A program made the translations under genes and the position numbers. A DNA stretch of 64,000 nt, from assembly GCA_037043455.1 (NCBI GenBank), contig JAWPHD010008234.1, positions 53,714-117,713 of the forward strand. Reading direction: 5' to 3'. Source of the stretch: Cyrtodaria siliqua. Its lineage: Eukaryota; Mollusca; Bivalvia; Adapedonta; Hiatellidae. Below are positions 34,055 through 45,691 of the stretch, piece by piece. The notes beneath the pieces are model-generated. The model searched no databases. It was not told the origin of the DNA and saw only the letters and a list, made by a program, of their open reading frames with translations. Each line of letters begins with the position of its first letter. Within the stretch, counting starts at the first letter, position 1.

Positions 34055-34210
34055 AGGGACAATTGCAATCTTGTTTTGTATAACTTGTCGCGTCCCGTTC
34101 ATTATTCTACATATCCGATAGCTGCAGTGCTCAAGAAATAGGATAGCCCGACGCTCCTCGAAATCCATTCCGGGCCTGTGTCATTTTGCAGACGAGGAGC
34201 CCGTCGGGCC
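34055..34210. mobile_element. Left end of a TTAA MITE related to families 1 and 2
   Basis: TTAA followed by AGGGACAATTGCAATCTTG and a 'CGTCCCGTT' phrase as in the 45377 copy. No matching right end was found, so it is truncated or diverged. Confidence 0.4.
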
Positions 34211-35223
34211 TGTCTAAAAAAATTAAAAAATATCCCCCAAAAAATCAGTTTTTCTGGATCTCAAGCTCAAGTTCCTCAAGACAAAATACTCCCATGTGTA
34301 TTGTGAACTGTGAAAACACTTGCAATAAAGTAATTAAAATGTGTTATACACACATTGAAACAATAAGAAGTTTAAATATTTTGCCTGGCTTCGTGTCGGC
34401 AGTTTGTCACAACTTTGAGGTCGACAATTGTTGACATAAAACTCATTATTCTGCTATTAGGGTTGTGTTTTCTTTCCTTTGTGATAAGAAATACCGTTTT
34501 TGTCATTAAAAACACACTAATGCATGAAAAAAAATCGTTATTGATGGTATTTCGATTGAATGTTTGTGAAATGTTCGGGCCGTAAAAGTGCGGTGTCATA
34601 GTAGTTCGGATGGTACATAATTTCGGATATATATATATATATTTTATTTTTTTATTTTTTTTTTATATAATTTTTTTTTTACATAATCAAATAAGAAAAA
34701 CTGTCCTTTACAAATACATGTTGGTGGAAAGAAAAATATATATACTGTATATGTATAAATACAGATATAAAGTATATTTCTATTCATTATTTAAGGTGTA
34801 AGGAGTTCCTGGAATCCTACTTTCAAATGAATTCTAGTCTAGGCTCCTAATTCTTTACTTGGAGAAAGTGGTGACAAAAAGAAAAAATATAGCCAGAGGA
34901 GGCTCTGATAGTCTCATAAAACCTGATTAAAAATTTGGCTCCAAGTTTAGCTCCAGTTTCACCAAGTCGGCTCTGATTATTATTGTTTGGCAAAAGTGCT
35001 AGTACTCTCCTTTGCATTGGTTATAAATTACTATGTAATATTCTATTCTAACATATTTTAAACGAAATGGTAAATAAGTCCGCTGACCAGGGAGCATAAA
35101 GTGGTAGCAAAAAGAAAAATATAGTCAGAGGAGGTTCTGAGCTTGATTAATACATACGTAACAAAATTAATGTGTGCTATAAAAGTGAATAAAGACACAT
35201 TTCCAATAAGAAAAAAATATTGG

Positions 35224-35335
35224 ACCTTTCCATTTTAAATCAGGGCCTGTCCATTTCAAATCAGGGCCTGTCCATTTCAAATCGGGGCCTGTCCATTTTC
35301 AGAAGCAACAAGCCCTGGGCCTGTCTCTTAAAATA
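35224..35335. repeat. Short tandem repeat
   Basis: Four copies of 'AATCAGGGCCTGTCCATTT' or close variants, about 26 bp apart. Confidence 0.7.
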
Positions 35336-35626
35336 ATTTTCTTTGAGCACTGAGCTGGCATTTTCGAAATCATTAATATTAATTATCAGAATAGGTCAAA
35401 GAAACTTGTTTCAGCATATTTAACGTACCAGTGACTTAAAGGTATACTGTCTATGAAGTAAAGCATATATTTAGCAAAGAAGCAAACTAAAACTATCACT
35501 GAAGATGATGAATACCTTCGGGTTTTTTATTCTAAGTCAAACAAAGGGCCATACTTCTGCATCAAATCAGGCAATCAACAATGTGTGAAATAAAGGGATA
35601 TAAGGTCATCAGTGGTTACGAGTATA

Positions 35627-36812
35627 CAGTTGCTGCCACGCTGATTATGACTAATCACACTCAACGCGGGGATTTTATCTCACCACCCGGACACTTAACA
35701 CCCGGACAATAACTTTTGTCGCGACACAATCACCGCGATTCGCCATGATCCGTTTTGATTCGCACACCGCTTTACCTGGTGTGAAATCGCAGGCCAGGGC
35801 TTTTTTCCACAAAATTGGGAAGAGGCCCAGGCCTGTCCAATTTGGGAAAAAAGAACGCGCTTATTTCTCATTTTGGGAAAAATACAAGGTTTCATAAATT
35901 AAGTAAATATGACATTAATATACTTTATTTATATTGTCATCCATTATTTACCATTAATATTAACTTTTCCAAGTCGGAATTTACTTAGCAGCCAAAAACA
36001 CACTGCAGAATTCATGCTTTTTCTCAAATTCTGAGAAACTGCTGTTTTCCGATTGGGATATATTTCTGCCACAGTTGGGAGAAAACAGTCCAATTTTCTG
36101 TTGGGAAGTGGCCCATTACAGGCCTATGTTATATAAGGTAAAAAAGCCGGCAGGCCATCCATCGCCTGTCATTTTGCAGTCAATTTAATGCATTATTATT
36201 AAAAAATCGAAGCAGAAGACGATTTTATTTTGTTTTCGGAAAATTCAAATGCCCGGATCATGTATTCACAATAGTTATATGGCGATTCCTATTACCGACT
36301 TCGCGGTGACTGAACATAAAATTCAATTAGTAATTCTTATACTGAAAATTAGAATTATATTTTTAATTAATCGTTATTTGTAACACATTTTACTATTCTG
36401 CTGTTGATTATTAATACATCGATGGGTTCTTTAGTCAGAAATAATCCGAAAAAATTGTAAAGAATTCCAGGTCATAAATTCGTTATTAATTAATAGGTAC
36501 ACACATCGCAAAGGATTGTGGGTAGCCAATTTATGTCCGGTGAAGAGAAATGCGACTTTTGGACAGCAAATGAAAAATATGTGTTATTAAATGCATTAAA
36601 AGTTTGAAATACACGTATTGCTTTCGAAATTTATTCATTGTATTTATCAGCTTTATTACATTTTATTGATCCCTGCTCTAATTTCCCCCGCGAACCTATC
36701 ACAAAGAATCGCGGTGATTGCTTTCTTCCGAAACTGGATTTTGCAATCGCGGCGATTTTTACGGTCGCGGGGAATCCCCGCGATATTTCGGTAATACGCG
36801 TGGCAGCAACTG
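35627..36812. mobile_element. TA-flanked TIR element (Tc1/mariner-like ends)
   Basis: CAGTTGCTGCCACGC at 35627 is perfectly inverted at 36798-36812 and TA lies outside each end. CAGT ends with TA duplication fit Tc1/mariner, but no transposase is seen. A 5-bp-duplication MITE is inserted at 35795-36150, and the interior from about 36175 to 36655 is shared, inverted, with the hAT element at 39157. Confidence 0.65.
35795..36150. mobile_element. CAGGGC...GCC MITE, 5-bp target duplication (copy 1)
   Basis: Flanked by CAGGC on both sides (35790-35794, 36151-36155). The body ('TTGGGAAGAGGCCCAGGCCT', 'CTTTATTTATATTGTCATCC', 'CCGATTGGGATATATTTCTG') is nearly identical to 42289-42680. The right end has decayed from GCCCTG to GCCGG. 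Confidence 0.8.
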
Positions 36813-37012
36813 TATGAAGTTTGGAAACAACCCATTCAAAACTGCTAGTAATAAAAATGTTACGAGACATGATGGGACAAACGCGATGGGACGGGACAAA
36901 AATGTGTTACATGACAGACGTGCCGCGTATTACAGGCAGCATGATCGCTATATAGGCCCCACTTCACTTGGGGTATACATAATAACTGTTTTTAATTCAG
37001 TGACTAGAAGGG

Positions 37013-37330
37013 TGTTCCACGGAACACTTGTGTCGCCTGTGTGATTTGACCAAGTACAATCTAACTATAAAGTTTGAAGACAAGGCATACAATCCATTAT
37101 GGAACAGAACTGTATAAAGTTTCATGACCATAGGTCAATAATCTGACAAGTTATGAGCTAGGTTAGGTTGCAGGTTAAAGTTTTATGAAAAGGGTGCATA
37201 ACTCTGCCAAATTGAAAGTCTTGAGTTATTGGACATGTGTAACGGCAGAAATCATATTGTTTCCGAACTACATCAGTTTGGCTCACGTGACTGCCCATAT
37301 GGCATAATTATTAACTTTTGAGTATCTTCT
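37013..37330. repeat. Dispersed repeat fragment
   Basis: Begins with a near-palindrome GTGTTCCACGGAACAC, followed by phrases typical of pearl-like cores ('AAAGTTTCATGACCATAGGT', 'GGTGCATAACTCTGCCAAAT'). Boundaries uncertain. Confidence 0.4.
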
Positions 37331-37363
37331 GCAATAAACTTGTTTAGTATTCCCACTTAGCTC

Positions 37364-37822
37364 AGATGATAACATAGTCATGTCAATAATAACTAGACTG
37401 GCTCTTGTCTCAGTGGTTACAGATGATAACATAGTCACGTCAATAATAACTAGACTGGCTCTTGTCTCAGTGGTTACAGATTATAACATAGTCACGTCAA
37501 TAATAACTAGACTGGCTCTTGTCTCAGTGGTTACAGATGATAACATAGTCATGTCAATAATAACTAGACTGGCTCTTGTCTCAGTGGTTACAGATGATAA
37601 CATAGTCACGTCAATAATAACTAGACTGGCTCTTGTCTCAGTGGTTACAGATGATAACATAGTCATGTCAATAATAACTAGACTGGCTCTTGTCTCAGTG
37701 GTTACAGATGATAACATAGTCACGTCAATAATAACTAGACTGGCTCTTGTCTCAGTGGTTACAGATGATAACATAGTCATGTCAATAATAACTAGACTGG
37801 CTCTTGTCTCAGTGGTTATAGT
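37364..37822. repeat. 57-bp minisatellite, eight units
   Basis: Units start GATGATAACATAGTCA and contain ACTAGACTGGCTCTTGTCTC; period 57 bp. Units alternate between GTCATGTC and GTCACGTC for most of the array, so the evolving unit is partly a 114-bp dimer. Open frames on both strands follow from 57 being a multiple of three. Confidence 0.93.
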
Positions 37823-37846
37823 TTGTTTTAATTTTTGCAATCGGGG

Positions 37847-37866
37847 GTGGGGGGGGGGGGGGGGGT
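37847..37866 (+). repeat. Poly-G tract
   Basis: A G-rich run (GGGGGTGGGGG...) closing the 57-bp array; assembly length uncertain. Confidence 0.8.
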
Positions 37867-39148
37867 TCTCCACTGAATGACGTCAAGATGTATTGTTTCT
37901 ATTTAAATGTTAAATGGTAGTAGTATAATGTTGTCAAAGTTTTGCCCAGATAAATAAGAATACCGTGTTTTAGTGAGATTTCGCCAAACAAAAATACCTA
38001 AGACTGTCAGACAAATGACTCTATTTTTAGTTATTCCTGGTTGGTTGATTAGGTAGATATTGCTTGTTAATACCTACATTTAGTTACTTTCTCCATCATG
38101 CTAGTTAAGGGTTTAATAAAGTGTTCAAAGCGTATTGCAATATGCCAGACCCGTACTTCACATTATATAGTATACGTACATGTATTTAACTTAGATCACA
38201 GGGATTATTAATTTGTCATTCTAATTTACTAGTTTTGTTAAACTGTGCCTTTAAAACTGACTTACAGGACATGCAGGACGTTTTTATTATTTTAAAGGTA
38301 CATGTATGTATCATAATGACAGGGCTAGGGTTGGCCAAAAATCTAGGGTCATTAATGGAAGCAAACAGAACTAGGCACAATTTGACAGCAGAAATGGAAA
38401 CAGTACAAAAAAATTGATGTTATTTGATTCTTTATTAAAATACGAAATATTACATTTAACGAAAATTGTAACACACAATTTCTAACGCTACTGCCTTTTG
38501 CAGCTGGGTGATAATGATCAGGGTGTTATTTTGGAAACCAGCCTTAGCCAGCCAACTACGCAGCTGTGTTTTGCATGTGGTGGTGTGCATATATCACTAA
38601 TCAAAGTCATAATTAGTTAAAGTGTGCTGAAAATTGACGTTAAACAACACAAAATATAGAGGTCAAAACGATAATTATCATGATTATTGGGGAAATATGT
38701 ATTTCGGGAGTCAAGTAATTAAAAATTGGGACAAAACTGAGGCCGAAATGACTGGATAACTATAGTGACTCAGGCATGTTCTTCTTCTTCTTCCAGGGTA
38801 GAAATCCTTGATGGAATGAGTGTAGGATGAGAGCTAGCGAAGGTTGGTGATTCCTCTAGTATCAATATATCAGTCAAGTCTTGCGGGTAAACGTTCCATT
38901 CTCTGCATGATGGTTTGCGGGAAGGAGAATTATGCCAGATACAAATTCTCCTTCTTCAAACAAACCATCAGGTATTCATAACTTTCACATGACATCAAAA
39001 TAATTTGACCAAACAGTGATCAATAAAATAAAAGACCTCCACATTCTGGTAGGGGGTAAACTCGGTGTTTATCGTTGGTGCTTAACTGACTTTAGCCTAT
39101 AAAACTAGTTTGTAGTGATAATTATATTATACTCTTTGTTTTTGTGTA
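37867..39148. other. No gene recognised
   Basis: No exon supported. 38985-39085 resembles 62100-62200 ('CTGGTAGG.GGTAAACTCGGT', 'TTTATC'), so part is a dispersed repeat. Confidence 0.5.
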
Positions 39149-39290
39149 CATCTATGTAGGGCTGCGTATCGGTCAGAATGATCGATACGATATTTGTATC
39201 GATACAAAATGATCGATATTCGATATATCATATGATATTTTTTCAGCAGTAATAAAAGACTAAAATGTAAACGTTTTGTCATTTATTCAT

Positions 39291-39413
39291 TCAAAAAGTA
39301 AACACAGAAGCTTTATCTGAATTCTTTTTCAAGAATATCATTGCATCCAAGGCATCGTCATTCAGGCACGACCTCTCTGCTGATAGAATATCCCCAGATG
39401 TCGAAAAATACAG
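39291..39413 (-). pseudogene. hAT transposase C-terminal remnant
   Basis: The minus strand reads FSTSGDILSAERSCLNDDAL and continues DAMIFLKKNSD, ending at a TGA (39291-39293). This is the end of the hAT C-terminal dimerisation domain. The frame degenerates upstream. Its position inside an 8-bp-TSD element supports the hAT call. Confidence 0.8.
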
Positions 39414-39479
39414 ATGTCAAAAATGCAATCAGTCGCCAGAAAAAGTACAAACAATGAGACGCCGAGTGCATCTTTTATA

Positions 39480-39985
39480 TGCAGAGTTGAATCGACTTAT
39501 AAATACAATGAATAAATTTCGAAACAAATACATACTTCAAATTTTTAATGCATTTAATTACAAGTTTTGTTCGTTTTTGTTGTCCGAAAGTCAACAGTTT
39601 TCCTACCGACATAAATACTAAATACCCATAATCCTTAGCCACGTATATATCTTTTAACAAGGCGGCACTAATAACGGGTTTATGACCCGGAATTCTTCAC
39701 AATTTTTCTGATTATTTCTGACTAAAGAACCCATCGATGTAATAATAAACATCAGAATAGTAAAATTTGTTCCAAAGAAAGACTAATTAAAAAGAAAATT
39801 ATAATTTCCAGTATAATTACTAATTGAATATAATGTTCAGTCGCCGCGAAGACGGTAATAGGAACCGCCATATAACTGTCGTGACCCAGTATACATAATC
39901 CGGGCATTCAAATATTCCCACATCCGCTTTTCCAAAACAAAACAAAAAGTCTTCTGCTTCGATTTTTATTGAATAATTGAAAATG
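39480..39985 (-). repeat. ~480-bp segment shared with 36175-36655 (inverted)
   Basis: Reverse-complemented, 'ATCGAAGCAGAAGAC', 'AATGCCCGGAT', 'TAAAGAACCCATCGATGT' (as ACATCGATGGGTTCTTTA) and 'CGAAATTTATTCATTGTATT' all match 36175-36655 in order. The segment lies inside two elements with different ends. No coding potential is seen in it. Confidence 0.75.
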
Positions 39986-40619
39986 ACTGCAATTAGAAAA
40001 AGTTGCACCTCTTACCTGTGCAGTTTTTACTCGGCGAACTCAGAGTTTGTCTTCGGGGAGTATCGTGGCGTATTTTCGTGGCGTAAATACGCCGAGAAGC
40101 TTTTCCGACTCCGCGTAGTTTTATCATCGAAGCTCCGCGTAATTACGCGATTTGTAAATTCCTCACTCGGCGTGAAAGAGTAAAGTGTGGGCTTCGCATG
40201 AGCTGTACTGTATGCAATGGGAGAGAGTTCACTTTTGATCGATATTTTGACCGATACGGACACGTTCGATACGATATATCGATCGAACCCTAAAAACCGG
40301 TATTCGATATATACCGGAAACCGGTACGCAGTCCTACATCTATGTATCTTCTTTTGGTGTTGTCTGATTTTAAAATACCAATATGGATACACTTAATTTA
40401 AATTATGTTCAAATATTTTCATTTTCAAACAGAGATTGAGGATCAAATCCGAGTAAACCCCTTTATTTGAGTTGACCGTATATGAAAGTTATGAATAGGG
40501 TCGAGTCTGTTTGATTCTCTAGTTCTGCTGTCACAGGCCCTCAAGATGCCATCTGTGGTCACCGCAACTATGTTGTTCTGGATTGTAAATAGCATCGTCA
40601 GTTTATAAAGGTATATACT

Positions 40620-41078
40620 GTGTTGAAGAGCATCCCAGCCAAGGTTCTGCACCATGGCTGTGTACCTGTTGTGGATAAACCGTGCGACTGTTCCAGCGCG
40701 TGTGCCTCGGCCACTGTGTGGGAGTCCCAGACTGTCGAGACATATTCCAGGGTGGATCCTACGATTCTTGTGTATGCAGCCATTTTGACTTCCTTAGTGC
40801 AGTTTGTGAGGTTGCGTCTGATGAAGCCTTGTGTTCAGTTGGCTTTGGCAGCTGTGGCGCTGTTGTTTCTATTCTATTCAGTAGTCGACCGAGGACCGTA
40901 CCCTAAGGAACGCCAGAAAATACATCTGCTTGTGATGACGTTTCTAGAAATAACAGGTCCTTTAAATTATATTCTGCAAGTTAGTACCCCATCTATTTCG
41001 ATGTATTTTTTTTACAAGCAGGAAATAGGCGCGGCCAGTCAGGAATTATTTAACCCCTACACCGGTTTGCAACTTTGA
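40620..41078 (+). CDS. Unidentified ORF with hydrophobic segments
   Basis: Open for about 152 codons; no ATG at the start, so if real it is an internal or terminal exon (possible acceptor CATCCCAG before 40638). Three hydrophobic stretches (ILVYAAILTSLVQFVRL, CVQLALAAVALLFLFYSVV, HLLVMTFLEITGPLNYIL) suggest a membrane protein. I recognise no family. It begins about 280 bp after the hAT remnant. May be spurious. Confidence 0.25.
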   Translation: MLKSIPAKVLHHGCVPVVDKPCDCSSACASATVWESQTVETYSRVDPTILVYAAILTSLVQFVRLRLMKPCVQLALAAVALLFLFYSVVDRGPYPKERQKIHLLVMTFLEITGPLNYILQVSTPSISMYFFYKQEIGAASQELFNPYTGLQL

Positions 41079-41984
41079 ACAAATTATGTTGGCTTACTAA
41101 TATCATCGATCTCATGCATATAAGTTAGCTGTGACTTTTAAAATATGTTAATCTTTATGTCTGATGTACTTACTTATCAACGTTGTAATGGAAACTTTAA
41201 TTTTAGTCGAAAAGTCGGCGATATGGGTCAGTCATCAAAATCTCCAAAATTCCAATATGGCGTCTACCAAACTATAAAGGGGCGATATAGGTCAAAGATG
41301 GTTTATAGGAGGCAAATTCAAAATAAATAATTTCTACAGTAAGGTAAATTTATTGTATTTCAAACATTTATCTTTGAAATGTTGATAGAAAGTTTGCAAA
41401 TAATACCTTAACAAATGTGGAAGTCGGAAACTTATTTTATTGTTCGCAGGAGTAACTTAACTTTAGGTAATCGCTGATATTTGTAACCGGTCGGTCACAT
41501 GACATTTCTGGAATTTCCAGATGACGTCATAAGCGTCATGTCAATACACGGAGGCTTCAATACACAAACAACATAGTTTATCCGAATGTTGGAAATCTCC
41601 GGCTTAAAAACGTGGATCGCTTGACCTGAGTTCAGGAATGACTGGAATTATCAAATAGCAGGTATAAACAAAATCCATTGAAGAATTTGCCAGCAAATAT
41701 ATTTATCCTGAATCAGTTTAAGGCAGTGTGTCACTACTGTGTGAGTGGGGAGGGTACAGTACTCAGTAGCCTGAGTAGGGGACCAATCTTTATTGCAGTA
41801 TTGCCAAACTGCCACTGGGGTCCAAGAGATGGCGCATCTAATATTATACATGTGATATCTCACACTGTGAGACCAAAACTCAGAGAATTTCGCCTCTTCA
41901 GAAGTCGAAAATCTGTGCGATTTAGACATTTACCTCAAACAATTGTTTCTGCTTCTGCTGCTTCGACAGTATGGTGACAGTATG

Positions 41985-43240
41985 GTGAAGGGCCTTTAAC
42001 AGCATGGTACACCAGGGAGGCGCGCTTAGTAGCACGAAGGGAGGGCAGTTTTAAAGCCTTCGACTGTCTTTGCGTGGACCACTTGGCTATCCAGATGGTT
42101 CCAATCTACTAGTGTTTTTACAAAGAATGAATGTTTTAGTGCTCAGTTTTGCAGTGTTTTATGTTGAATCCTCCATCATTGTTTATAACTTGTCTTTCTA
42201 AAATATTTTTGCTTATAATGTTAGGATTCTTTTTTAGAGTAATTTGCCTTTTCTGTCTAGCTGGTTGTAAATATTCCTAGGGGGTATGCAGGGCTTTTTT
42301 CCACACAATTGGGAAGAGGCCCAGGCCTGTCCATTTTGGGAAAAAAGAACGTGCTTATTACCATGGAGTACGTTATAACGTACTCCCTGTTATTACTCAT
42401 TTTGGGAAAAATACAAGATTTCATAAATTAAGTAAATATGAGATTAATATACTTTATTTATATTGTCATCCATTATTTACCATAATTATTAACTTTTCCA
42501 AGTCGGAATTTACTAAGCAGACAAAAACACACTGCAGAATTCATGTTTTTTCTCATATTCTGAGAGACTGCTGTTTTCCGATTGGGAAATATTTCTGCCA
42601 CAGTTGGGAAAAAACAGTCCAATTTTCAGTTGGGAAGAGGCCCTTTACAGGCCTCTGTTATATAAGGTAAAAAAGCCCTGGTATGGCTGGTACCAGCGCC
42701 TCGACCACTTTGTAGAGGAACACCATCCTTCCAGTTTGTCAATCTTTTAGGGTGTGTAGCTGTAGGGACTCCAACATCTTGGTCATAACTTATGCACCCT
42801 TCCTCCTTGGATTTGTAGTCACCCGTTATAAATCTTGCAGCTTGGCGCTATACCCGTTTAAGTTTATCTATGTCCTTTTCAGTATATGGATCCCAGATAA
42901 TAGAGGCATAGTTCATCATTGATCGTACTAGTGAAATGTAGGCGGTTTTTCTGCAGTCTTGTGGACAGTTTCTTAGGTTTTTTCTTAAATTGCCATGATG
43001 GAATTGGCTTTTTTGGCTACATTGTTGATATGAGTAGACCATTTCAGATTGTTGCTTATGGTTATTCCCAGGTGTGGGTTTTCTTCAACTTGTTTTAATA
43101 TATGGTCACAGAGTGTATAGAAGTGAGAAGATTTACTGTTTATGCTCATTATGTAGCACTTCTTTGCACTGAACGACATGCCCCATTTTTCAGCCCATGT
43201 TTCAAGTTCATGTTGGTCTTTTTGTAAGATGTGAAATTTT
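41985..43240 (-). pseudogene. LINE reverse transcriptase C-terminal part, split by a MITE
   Basis: On the minus strand, 43240-42681 carries RT thumb-like motifs (AKKCYIMSINSK, HLGITISNNLKWSTHIN, TAYISLVRSMMNYA, WDPYTEKDIDKLKRV, RQAARFITGDY). After removing the MITE at 42289-42680 the non-LTR RT tail resumes (PARQKRQI, NILERQVINN, then DWNHLDSQVV). At least one in-frame stop and frameshifts show it is dead. Clade is probably Jockey/CR1-like, not determined. Confidence 0.85.
42289..42680. mobile_element. CAGGGC...GCCCTG MITE, 5-bp target duplication (copy 2)
   Basis: GTATG flanks both sides (42284-42288, 42681-42685). The ends CAGGGCTTTTTT and AAAAAAGCCCTG are perfect inverted repeats. Excising it with one GTATG restores the LINE reading frame. 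Relative to copy 1 it has an extra ~36 bp around a 22-bp palindrome at 42365-42386. Confidence 0.88.
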
Positions 43241-43578
43241 TGTAAAATTGTGAAATGGAAACAAATTTAAAAGCTCTTAAATGACATTTTCCTATTTTAT
43301 TTTATCATTATATGCTTTAGAAAGCTTAAATGCATGAACATATTTGATAAAACCTTACATATACCTTTGCTTAAAGAATCTCACAGATCTTGGACATTTG
43401 AAAAATTCTTAAATCTCCCAGATTGTGGCTTTTTCATTTAATCTTCTTTGCAGTACTGTTGAAGACACTTCTGTTGAGATATATTGGGCAAAGTTGGCAG
43501 TTCAACATTATGTAGATGTAGACGTGTTAATAAGAAATTTCATCTAATCCCATAATCGATCAGTTTGGGAATCATTCT

Positions 43579-44055
43579 TAGCTCTACTGAGCTTATGCCG
43601 TGGTGCGGTGTCTGTCGTCCATCTGTCCGTAAACAATTTTTGTAGCGACTACTCCTCTGAAACTACGGGATGGATTTTCATGAAACTTTACAGAAATGTT
43701 GCCCATGATATCTAGTTGATCCACGTTGATGTGAATTCAGATGGTCACCAAAGCTAAAAATAGATCTTTAAAGAACAAGTTTGTAGCGACTACTTCTTGA
43801 AAACTATGAGTGATATTGATATGGGACTTTTTATAAAATATCAGCATGACATGATGTTGGTCCTTGTCGAAAGTCATTTTGATCTGACGTTAAACATGGC
43901 TGCCAGTGGCCATCTTTGTTTACATAGAGTTATATATAAAATCTTGTAATGATTACTCTCAAACTACCTGACAGATTTTCATGAAACTTCACAGGAATGC
44001 TGATCTATCTATCAGAACCTATTAGTAAAGCTTCAAGGTCATTGACCTCTTGTTA
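43579..44055 (-). mobile_element. HINE-like family B, single-unit copy in reverse orientation
   Basis: On the minus strand: AACAAGAGGTCAATGACCTT start (44055), one ~320-bp unit with the AGTAGTCGCTAC boxes and 'AAAGATGGCCACTGGCAGCC', a short GGACGGA-type tail, and GCATAAGCTCAGTAGAGCTAA end. It shows the minimal element form lacking amplified cores. Confidence 0.85.
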
Positions 44056-44219
44056 GTCAAAGGTGACAGATATAAAATATATTTTACGCATAGAATTAAC
44101 ATTAACAGTACTTATTAAAAATCATTTGCATTATAGTGCTTCCCCCAGCCTTGAAAAAGGGCAGGGTAATTAAAAAAAAAAGGGCGTAATTTAACGTCGC
44201 TTTTATGAGATGAGTACGA

Positions 44220-44600
44220 GTTTTCATTAATATTCTATACCTACTTCTCTGCACAGGTATTCCGCGCATAATTTGGTCACTATTACCACACACACCAACC
44301 CACCCCCCACCCACCAAAAAAAAAATAAACATCCAAAAAGTCATTTAATAACATTTTAAACGTTTTCTAAAAAAAAATAAAAAAAATTTGAAAAGTTTTA
44401 AAATGTTATTAAATGTACATAATATAATGTATGATATTTTTTGATTTTTTTTTTAGGAAAGTTTAAAAATGTTATAAATGACTTTTTGGATGAATTTTTT
44501 TTTGGGAGGGGTGGGGAATAGTAGTGACCAAATTACGCGCCGAATATACCTGTGCTTCTGTGTATTGCGTGAATACAAATAAAAAAAAAGTATTTAGTTT
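44220..44600. mobile_element. Fold-back/MITE with ~130-bp inverted arms
   Basis: 'ACAGGTATTCCGCGCATAAT' and 'TTGGTCACTATT' at 44257-44285 are inverted at 44515-44560; 'AAAAAGTCATTTAATAACAT' is inverted at 44470-44490. The ends are diverged and no target duplication was read. Confidence 0.65.
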
Positions 44601-45376
44601 GATGTGGTGGTATAGGTATTATTACATTAATAATATGTAGTAAAATATGATTTGTGACTCCTGATTCAAAACTTACCAAACAGAAGTCAATAAACCATAA
44701 TTTACTCATTTGTAAGTTTTACAAACTTTTACAAACATCAAATATTCTATTCATTAAAAAAACATACAACAACATTTATTCTAGTCTGCAGATCGCGAAA
44801 ATTAGCGTTCAAAAGAAAACAACAACGGTACAACAATATAATTACTTCAGTCATTAATTGCCAAATTACTTCAGTCATTAATTGCCAATCTTCGGTGGGG
44901 AGTACCTATCTTGTATCATCTCATCAACTCATCAAAGTGCCGATTATAATGCCGCAGATAATTGTTCGTAATCCGATAATTACATCTACTATGAAAACAA
45001 ACATGTCCCAAGTACGAAACACAAACCTGTCCCAAGTACGACAAAGTCGTTGGTTACCGCAACGTCGATTATACTAACAGTCAGGGTTCTCCCCAGGATT
45101 TTTTTCAGGGCTGGCACAGACAGCACACTTCGAAAAAAGTTCGCATTCTTCTCGCAAAACATTCCAGGGCCGCGCATATGACCTAGATATTCGGCAAAGT
45201 GATGATTGGGTGGCCGCCGACTTGATTTCCCACTACCCCTGAAGCGAGAAACTTGTTATTTGGGGAGTGTGTATTCACGGGAACCAATGCTTATCACAAG
45301 AGTCACGCGTGATCAGTTACCTGTAACGTTACACACTGGAAATACCCCATGGCTAAATCTGGTGATGTCGGTTTAA

Positions 45377-45691
45377 AGGGACACACAGCAATCTTGATTT
45401 TTTAAAAACTAGCGGCGTCCCGTTAGTTTTCCTCTTAATTTGCATTTGTTCAATCATTAATATTAATTGTTAGAATAGTTCAAAGCAAATTATTTTTGCA
45501 TATTACTAACTTTTTATAATATTGCAACAGTAATATATTTAAAAATTTGGTAAAATAGGGAAAGAAAGTTGAAATTTCATTTTTTTATTTAATTATATGC
45601 AAGCAGTTTTAAAGTCAAAATGACACAGGATAAGTAAATTGAGAAGCAAATTTAAATGTTTGAATAAAACTCAAGATTGCCATGTGTCCCT
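45377..45691. mobile_element. TTAA-flanked MITE (family 2), intact copy
   Basis: The ends AGGGACACACAGCAATCTTG and CAAGATTGCCATGTGTCCCT, with TTAA outside each (45373-45376, 45692-45695). 315 bp, no coding. It is the uninterrupted sibling of 15639-20916. Confidence 0.85.

Larger units (their letters stand above)
39157..40336 (-). mobile_element. hAT transposon remnant with 8-bp target duplication
   Basis: The 8-bp CATCTATG lies at 39149-39156 and 40337-40344. The ends TAGGGCTGCGTA and TACGCAGTCCTA are inverted with one mismatch. TIRs of this kind plus 8-bp duplications are typical of hAT. At 1180 bp it is too short for an active element; a transposase C-terminus remains near the left end. 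Confidence 0.85.

Noticed and set aside
37380..37880. ORFs of 166 (plus) and 130 (minus) codons
   Set aside because: Product of a 57-bp tandem repeat whose length is a multiple of three; open on both strands at once.
41678..41977. 99-codon ORF upstream of the LINE fragment
   Set aside because: No recognisable domain and overlapping ORF on the other strand; likely chance.
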